Shown here in pieces: positions 58,363 to 64,000 of a stretch of 64,000 nt of DNA. Position 1 is the stretch's first letter; each line of letters starts with the position of its first letter. The translations under genes were made by a program, and so were the position numbers. Source of the stretch: Gerris lacustris (taxonomy: Eukaryota > Arthropoda > Insecta > Hemiptera > Gerridae); assembly GCA_951217055.1 (NCBI GenBank), contig OX578276.1, positions 135,909,787-135,973,786 of the forward strand, read 5' to 3'. The notes under the pieces are model-generated. The model saw only the letters and a program-made list of their open reading frames with translations. It ran no database searches and was not told where the DNA came from.

Positions 58363-59083
58363 TATAAAAAGTTCTTTTTATCTTGAAATTATTTAATACC
58401 TATATTTTATTTAATTATTTGAAGTTTGGCGGTATTTTGACAGATGTAAACAAACTTTGACGTCATCAAAATTATTGCACTAATAAATAATTATATTCGC
58501 TTATAACTTTTAAACTAATTAAAGGAATTTCATCGGTTTTTTTTTTTAAATTTGTTCCTTAATTTTTTCCGGTTCCAACGATATGCTATATGTCAAAAAC
58601 CTATTTATACTTTCAGTATAATTAACCGTCAAAGTTTAAAAATTCAAAAATATATAACTTCAAAATGGCGGCCAAAATCAAAATGAAATTTAGTGGGCTT
58701 GTTTGTCATACAGAGAGGTACATTCGAGCCAAATTTCAACTCGAACAGGAGCAATTTCGATTTATTACGATTTTTTTAAATTTTTGCTTACTCAGCCAAC
58801 TGGGTTCAAGATGGCGGAAAAATGTGATTTTCCGGGCAGCACAACTAAAGGTTAGGACTGATTTTTCTACCAAGTTTCAACTCTCTAGGTTAAATACCTT
58901 GGGCGCTACGACGATAACACACATACATACGTCATGCTGAAAACCACTCAGGAGGTCTTAAAAACACCTAAAACGGATAATTCCGTTGAAATCTCGAAAA
59001 AACATTTTTTGGTGAAAACAATACTTTTCCTACTATTAGTAGTGAGGAAAAGTAAAAAAGATTGAAATAATTATATGAATTTT

Positions 59084-59294
59084 AGTAAACACATTATACT
59101 TTTTAACTCTGACAGCTTGGGGAAATCGAGAAAAAAAATGGGAGGAGAGTGAATGAGAGCTTGAGTTTTTATCGGGTAATAGGTCATTGCCCGACCTATT
59201 ACCCGCCAAAATCTCAAGCTGTCATACACTCTCCTCCCATTTTTTTTCTCGATTTTCCTAAGCTGTCAGAGTTAAAAAGTATAATGTGTTTACT
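59084..59294. mobile_element. 210-bp foldback MITE
   Basis: Arms of about 95 bp (AGTAAACACATTATACTTTT, TAACTCTGACAGCTT, AAAAATGGGAGGAGAGT, then CGGGTAATAGGTC) are almost perfectly complementary around a minimal loop. Confidence 0.8.
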
Positions 59295-60452
59295 ATAGAC
59301 AATAATCGGTCGTAAAAGCAAAACATCATGTAAATATAAGAGTATATGTAAGTAAAAATATATGAGAGATAATGAAAATATAAGAGTTATGTAGGTAACT
59401 GTTGTACAAAATTACAAAATCAGACAAATTGGACCTACGACCTTTCTAACATTCTTCTTTGGAACCGAAACTGATACGAAATCATAAGCCAGTAATAAAT
59501 AAGGGTTCTAAAAGAAAGTAAAATACATCTCTTTTCTTCTCTGATATTATTATTCATTATTCATTCAAATTTAAACTCTCTGGGATCTCTTTGAATCCAT
59601 ATTATGTTATCCCGAAGGATGAAGTTATAGTACTTAAGTAATACTTCTTTTTATACATAACATCAACTGTTATCTCTGAGAAATTTAAATCTCTGGTGAT
59701 ACTAAGTTTCACTGAGTGAAACTTATAAAACAATTACTATCGAAACTATAAACAATAACAGACTATTGTTTAGTTAAGCACAAACTTTTAGGTTATTAAT
59801 TATTGTTTTAAGTAATTAGTGGTTATGGTAACATTAATAAATGTTTCTCTTTCAACTCAATTAATGTGTTCAGTGTTCACTCGTATGAGATTTAAGTTAT
59901 AAAGTTTTATCATCTTTAAACTAACTAAAGTACATTACAAGTATCACTCATAAATCTTTTAGAATGATATATTACTTTGTTCTATATTTTTTCGCTGTAT
60001 GTAAAAGAGAGTAATTTATTCTTGCCAATGTTGACTACTAGTCATTTATTGTAACCAGCAAAGTCTCTTTATATCCGTATATATCCACGTCATCCGGACC
60101 TTTATCACAGTTTATTGATTTAAAAAGATATTAAGTGATGAGAAAGTGTAAAGGATAAAAATCTAAGCTTTTGAAATGAAATAATTTTAGCCGAATATTC
60201 TTTTAATTTTGGTCGTGTAAAAGATTTCTATTTTTCTCCTTTCTTCCTACCTTTGCTTATTGATGAATTCTAATCTTAGCTTAATTATGCTTTGATAAAA
60301 ATGAGAATAGATAAAATCCTACTAATGTTTCTCCTCTACAAGGAAATAAATAATAATTTAACTAATGTACAACCCCATGTGTAACTCACTGACTGACATT
60401 AATGATTACCCCCCAATTACCATTAACTGAGGGGAGTATAAATTAAAATAGA
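59295..60452. other. no gene seen
   Basis: AT-rich non-coding DNA. Confidence 0.45.
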
Positions 60453-61029
60453 GTGATAATTAGTGTGGCATATTCCTCACATCCAATCACGAACTACGTA
60501 AATTATTGATTTTATGCTTTCACAAGCCATCATTGTCTAATTTATTTAATTGTTTCCTCCGATTTTTAATGTGTTGTTATTTTTTACATGAATTAAAGTA
60601 TAACTAAGCAAAAGTTAAAGGACGCAGACGATTGAAATTAATCTGGGGCTGTCTGCGGTCTACTTTCCACAAACCATCCACATTTCATAAAAATAAGTTG
60701 TGTACTTTTGAAGATTTTGGAGTAAATAAATGAATGTTTGTGCGCATGCTGAAGAGAAACAAATAGATGCAGAAGATTTAAACTTATATTGGATCAACAA
60801 TGGGCTAATTGTGACCTACCATACAAATTTCAATAAAATCGGACGTGTAGTTTTTAAGATAATATCTTGATTCGCAAAAATATAGCGACATACAGACTTG
60901 GAACCAAAAATGTTTCCTGATGTCTTTAACGGATTTAAGTCTTGAACATTTTTTAAATTGGAGACATAAAATGTTTATGTTCTTCAGAACGATCACATAG
61001 CTTCCGTTACCTTCGGTAAACTCGAAAAG
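60453..61029 (+). mobile_element. HINE-A copy
   Basis: It runs from ATAATTAGTGTGGCATATTC to TTCCGTTACCTTCGGTAAAC. A second left-end fragment of the same family (TTTAATGATTTTATGCATTA, then CCCCCGTTTTTTAAACATG) follows at 61055-61150. Confidence 0.7.
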
Positions 61030-61150
61030 GGAGTACCCTTTTTTCGTGTTCTTTAATGATTTTATGCATTAACTGCCTACTATTGTCAAATTTATTCAAT
61101 TATCCCCCGTTTTTTAAACATGTCAAAATTGTTTTGATTTTTTGCAACGT

Positions 61151-61818
61151 ACGATCAAAATTAGTATTCCAATGGTTTTATTTCTGTTCATTGATACAAA
61201 CTAGAAGAGTAAGTTTTTTTTTTTTATAAAGTCTTGGAATACTGTTGTGCATCCCTACTATATGTATACACTTTGTTTATTTATTTTATTCTTTCATGGT
61301 TGCCCTTGTGTGCTGTTTTTTTGTTGTTTTTTTTACAATAAACTTTGTACGTAACATAGAAGTTTTTCCTTGACTCTGACATTCACTTTGTCTCTGATAA
61401 AATTTAAATTCTAAACTGTTAAAACTTCATAATGTTTTTCTTTGAACTTTTGTAGAACTTCTGTTTATTGAGATGCTGAGTACTAGTTGGTAGTATCTTA
61501 ACTTCTTATTCGTCTGTCCTAGTTGGTTGAATCAACTAACTCCCTCTCCTTCTTTTTTCAATTCTGCCAATAAGAATTCTATTTATTTCATTGCTTGACA
61601 AAACATTATCTGTTTCAATTCAACTCTGAATAGAAACTTTTAAAATCATAAGTAAAAACAAGAAAGTCAACAGCTTTTAGATTTATGATTTATCCGTGTA
61701 TGACTTTATCTTTATTTATTTGACTTAATTTTCAATTGTAAATATTTCTCTTCGGTGCCAGATAGAAGAAATAAAATGGTAATAGCCTGTGTAGAAGTTA
61801 AGCCTTATATTTTTTTGT
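61151..61818. other. no gene seen
   Basis: AT-rich non-coding DNA. Confidence 0.45.
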
Positions 61819-62028
61819 ACAATTAGTATTAACTTTTGACACTTAAATTGGCCAACCTATAAAAGGAAAAAAATAAAGCCACTAGGCCTGGGGGGGAGGG
61901 GTAGGGCCAGTGATATTTTTATTTGCCTAGATGGCCCGACCTTCTCGAATTCAAAATGCATTACTCTCATTGGCTCCCCTCCACATTTTTTTGATTTTTA
62001 CGCGCTGTCAAGAGTTAATACTAATTGT
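61819..62028. mobile_element. 210-bp MITE related to the one at 59084
   Basis: Ends ACAATTAGTATTAACTTTTG and (inverse) ACAATTAGTATTAACTCTTG. The size and the 'TAACTCTGACAG/TTAACTCTTGACAG' end agree with the 59084 element. The interior has a G run. Confidence 0.6.
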
Positions 62029-62086
62029 AAAATGAGTAAAGGTTAAAATTCAGTGGTTATCATCAGTGCCGGGATAAAGAAAAAAA

Positions 62087-62668
62087 TAGGAAGGTTTATA
62101 TTACTGATCCAGAATATACTCCCATAGAGATTATTATCACGTGGGTTTAATGCAGCCGCGTTTAGTCTTAAGCCTCGTTCACACGGTGGCACTAATCTCG
62201 CGACATTCAATGCCCCGGAATTAGTGTCACATGGTGTCGTCGTTTGAACAGTAGATGTCATGGCACTACAATGCTGTAACATCTGATGTCAAGCATAAAA
62301 ACTTTTTGATATTTTGACACTAGATGCCACGGCACTGCCGGTTGAATTCGTAGAATAATCCTATTATTATTGTATACTTAAAACCCCCTAAAATATGATT
62401 ATTTACATTACATAAACTATTCTATTGCTTTGTTCTGGTTTGCTACTTTGAAGAACTGTCAAAAGAGCGTGGAGAGGGCGTGAAATCAGCTCGTGACATT
62501 GAGTGTCATGACGGCGTGTGTCAAGTAGTTTCACGGCATTGAATGTCGAGACATTAGTGCCACGATATCGTATGAATGAGGTTTAAGACGAAACACGGCT
62601 GCATTAAACCCAAGTAATATTAATCTCTACGGGAGTATATTCTGGATCAGTATTATAAACCTTCCTAA
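62087..62668. mobile_element. 580-bp foldback MITE with approximately 125-bp inverted ends
   Basis: TAGGAAGGTTTATATTACTG, GATCCAGAATATACTCCC, GGTTTAATGCAGCCG and GACATTCAATGCC on the left are mirrored at 62530-62668. The interior repeats 'GTGTCATGACGG/GATGTCATGGCAC'-like short motifs. No coding sequence. Confidence 0.75.
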
Positions 62669-63328
62669 TACCTTTAAATCTTCGAAAGTTGGTCAGCAAG
62701 AACAATCGGTAGATACCGACAAACTAGGTAGACCACCGTAAGGGGCAGTTTGCTTCTCAGAAATAACCACAAGATTAAGGAGGTCCTAGAGCAAGCGATT
62801 ATGGCTGGGCATATGAAACAAATGCCCGGGTGGGGGCGAGGTTTGCAAAAGCTATTTTTTCTGAATGGTTATAGCCTGACTTTTTTTTTTTCAAAAGGAG
62901 GGGGTCTGGAACTTTTCCCTTTTCTTCTGGGTTCTCTCTCTATTACCCACGTAACTCCTATGTGACTACACATTATACTGATGTTTCATGCCTCATTCAG
63001 AAACTGTCCGAGTGTTAAGCAATAAACATAAAAGAGTAGATTGGCCCAATGAAAGTAGGAGTGAAGTGAGGTTATGGACCAAGAAAAGAGCAGACTTGGC
63101 CATATTGTAGATATCCTTGCATTGATAGGCTAACTTTTTTGGGTAAAGTCTGGAACTTGGCTCTTTTTTCACGGATAAAGATAAAATAACCCGGGTATAG
63201 AGTGTCATCCTTGTGTGATGTTACACAGTTTTGCACAGTTTGCTTTTTCCGAGAAAACTGTACGTATAGGAGAAATTTGGACTTCAGGTTCGGATTCAAC
63301 ACAATAAAAACTTCTGAAAATGATGTTT
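62669..63328. other. no gene seen
   Basis: Short frames only. The stretch 62790-62960 is somewhat GC-richer, but nothing was recognised. Confidence 0.4.
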
Positions 63329-63735
63329 ATCTGGTATTGATACGAAATATGAGCATTTAATCTCAGTTTTGATGGGTAGAAAGTGATTATTTTCGTAGTT
63401 ATATTCATTGGGCATGCGCGTTTCATAATTCTTTTTTATTGCTGCACTAGTGCTGAATGAAAGAAGAATTCTTCAACTTAACCCATGATTAGCGTGTTTG
63501 TTTACATTTAACAAAACTAATTTGCTGTTTGTTTAATTAAATGAACTGTTTCTTTCTGTATTTATTATTAAAATCCAACAATCGTTACTAAAGTACGGTA
63601 CGCAACTCATGCGAATACTGCATTTTACTTTGCTCGTGCTGTTTTACTTCCCTCGCTATGGTTGCACTAGCTCGGCTGCAAACTCCACACTCGCATGCAA
63701 AATGCAGCTTTCCGCACTAGACGCGTAATGTTCTA
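63329..63735 (+). mobile_element. Crypton-like C4, deletion derivative
   Basis: It runs from TATCTGGTATTGATACGAAA to CGCGTAATGTTCTA. The central hairpin around GCACTAGTGC is less perfect than in the other copies. Right half TACGGTACGCAACTCATGCG and CAAACTCCACACTCGCATGC. Confidence 0.65.
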
Positions 63736-64000
63736 TTTCATTCTGGTATTTTTTTCCGGATTGAGTTAGTACTATTCTACAAATCGTTAAAAAAACAAAT
63801 GGAACAGCCTTAAAGTAGAAATTGAGGCCTTTCGAATGAAATGCAGCACATTAACAAACTTTTAAAGAAGTAGTCACGTGACAGGGCACTCAGAAAAAAG
63901 TTTACTCTCAAGTTCTCAGCAAATAACAAGAATTTCTAAAATAATAAATACTCGATTTAACGAGCATTATTGTGAGATTTGAGCCATGCAATCAAAAATA
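63736..64000. other. no gene seen to window end
   Basis: AT-rich, no recognisable feature. Confidence 0.4.

Larger units (their letters stand above)
57420..59060. mobile_element. repeat family G hosting MITE-D copy 3
   Basis: The left part ends near 57775, the right part spans 58395-59060 and finishes with the hairpin TTTTCCTACTATTAGTAGTGAGGAAAAG. Subterminal CTCACTTCAGAGG near 57650 may belong to the left side. The interior holds AAAATGGCGGCCAAAATC and ACCACTCAGGAGGTCTTAAA. Non-coding, unclassified. Confidence 0.4.

Overview
This window looks like AT-rich nuclear DNA from an insect or another arthropod. The DNA has no operon-like gene packing, no bacterial promoters and no intact tRNA or rRNA genes. 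It does have long (TA)n runs, GT-AG splice signals and a dense layering of eukaryotic transposon remnants: Penelope-like, LINE, Tc1/mariner, pogo/Tigger, Crypton-like and Helentron/HINE-like elements plus foldback MITEs. I could not fix the order or species from sequence alone.

The only host gene I can support is a ZIP (SLC39) metal-ion transporter on the + strand, closest by motif to the ZIP8/ZIP14 branch. One exon lies at 3350-3450. A second lies at 43772-43941 and encodes the first membrane region up to the LIPE motif. The two join in phase and create a TRPS..FEVW junction that resembles the one just before the first transmembrane helix of ZIP8/ZIP14. This implies an intron of about 40 kb, followed by another of more than 20 kb with no further exon found. 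Almost everything else in the window is therefore probably intron that has filled with mobile elements.

Layout: 1-3.3 kb is mostly featureless. From 3.3 to 9 kb come the first ZIP exon, a foldback repeat, a 24-bp hairpin minisatellite and HINE-like copies. From 9 to 23 kb come MITEs, a Crypton-like remnant with its deletion derivatives, a SINE nested in a HINE copy, and a LINE tail bordered by (TA)n runs. 23.56-26.80 kb is a nearly complete Penelope-like element (RT plus GIY-YIG endonuclease) between 515-bp inverted repeats, with hammerhead ribozyme motifs in both arms and a 17-bp target duplication. 27-41 kb holds more MITEs, a Tigger insertion and foldbacks. 41.35-42.60 kb is a remarkable palindromic array of a 310-bp unit carrying a canonical hammerhead ribozyme core, embedded in (TA)n. 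43.1-43.7 kb holds the second ZIP exon and a tRNA-like palindrome nested in a Crypton derivative. 44.9-64 kb holds a mariner element with very long terminal repeats, three HINE-E copies, a broken RTE-like LINE, a Harbinger-like MITE with an identifiable empty site, and further foldbacks.

The unifying signal is repeated hammerhead-ribozyme architecture in several unrelated-looking repeats (23.6, 26.7, 14.1, 41.7, 42.1 and 56.7 kb, with a degenerate case at 34.4 kb). Foldback DNA is also unusually abundant. All repeat boundaries and pairings were read by eye and are approximate unless a target duplication or empty site is cited.
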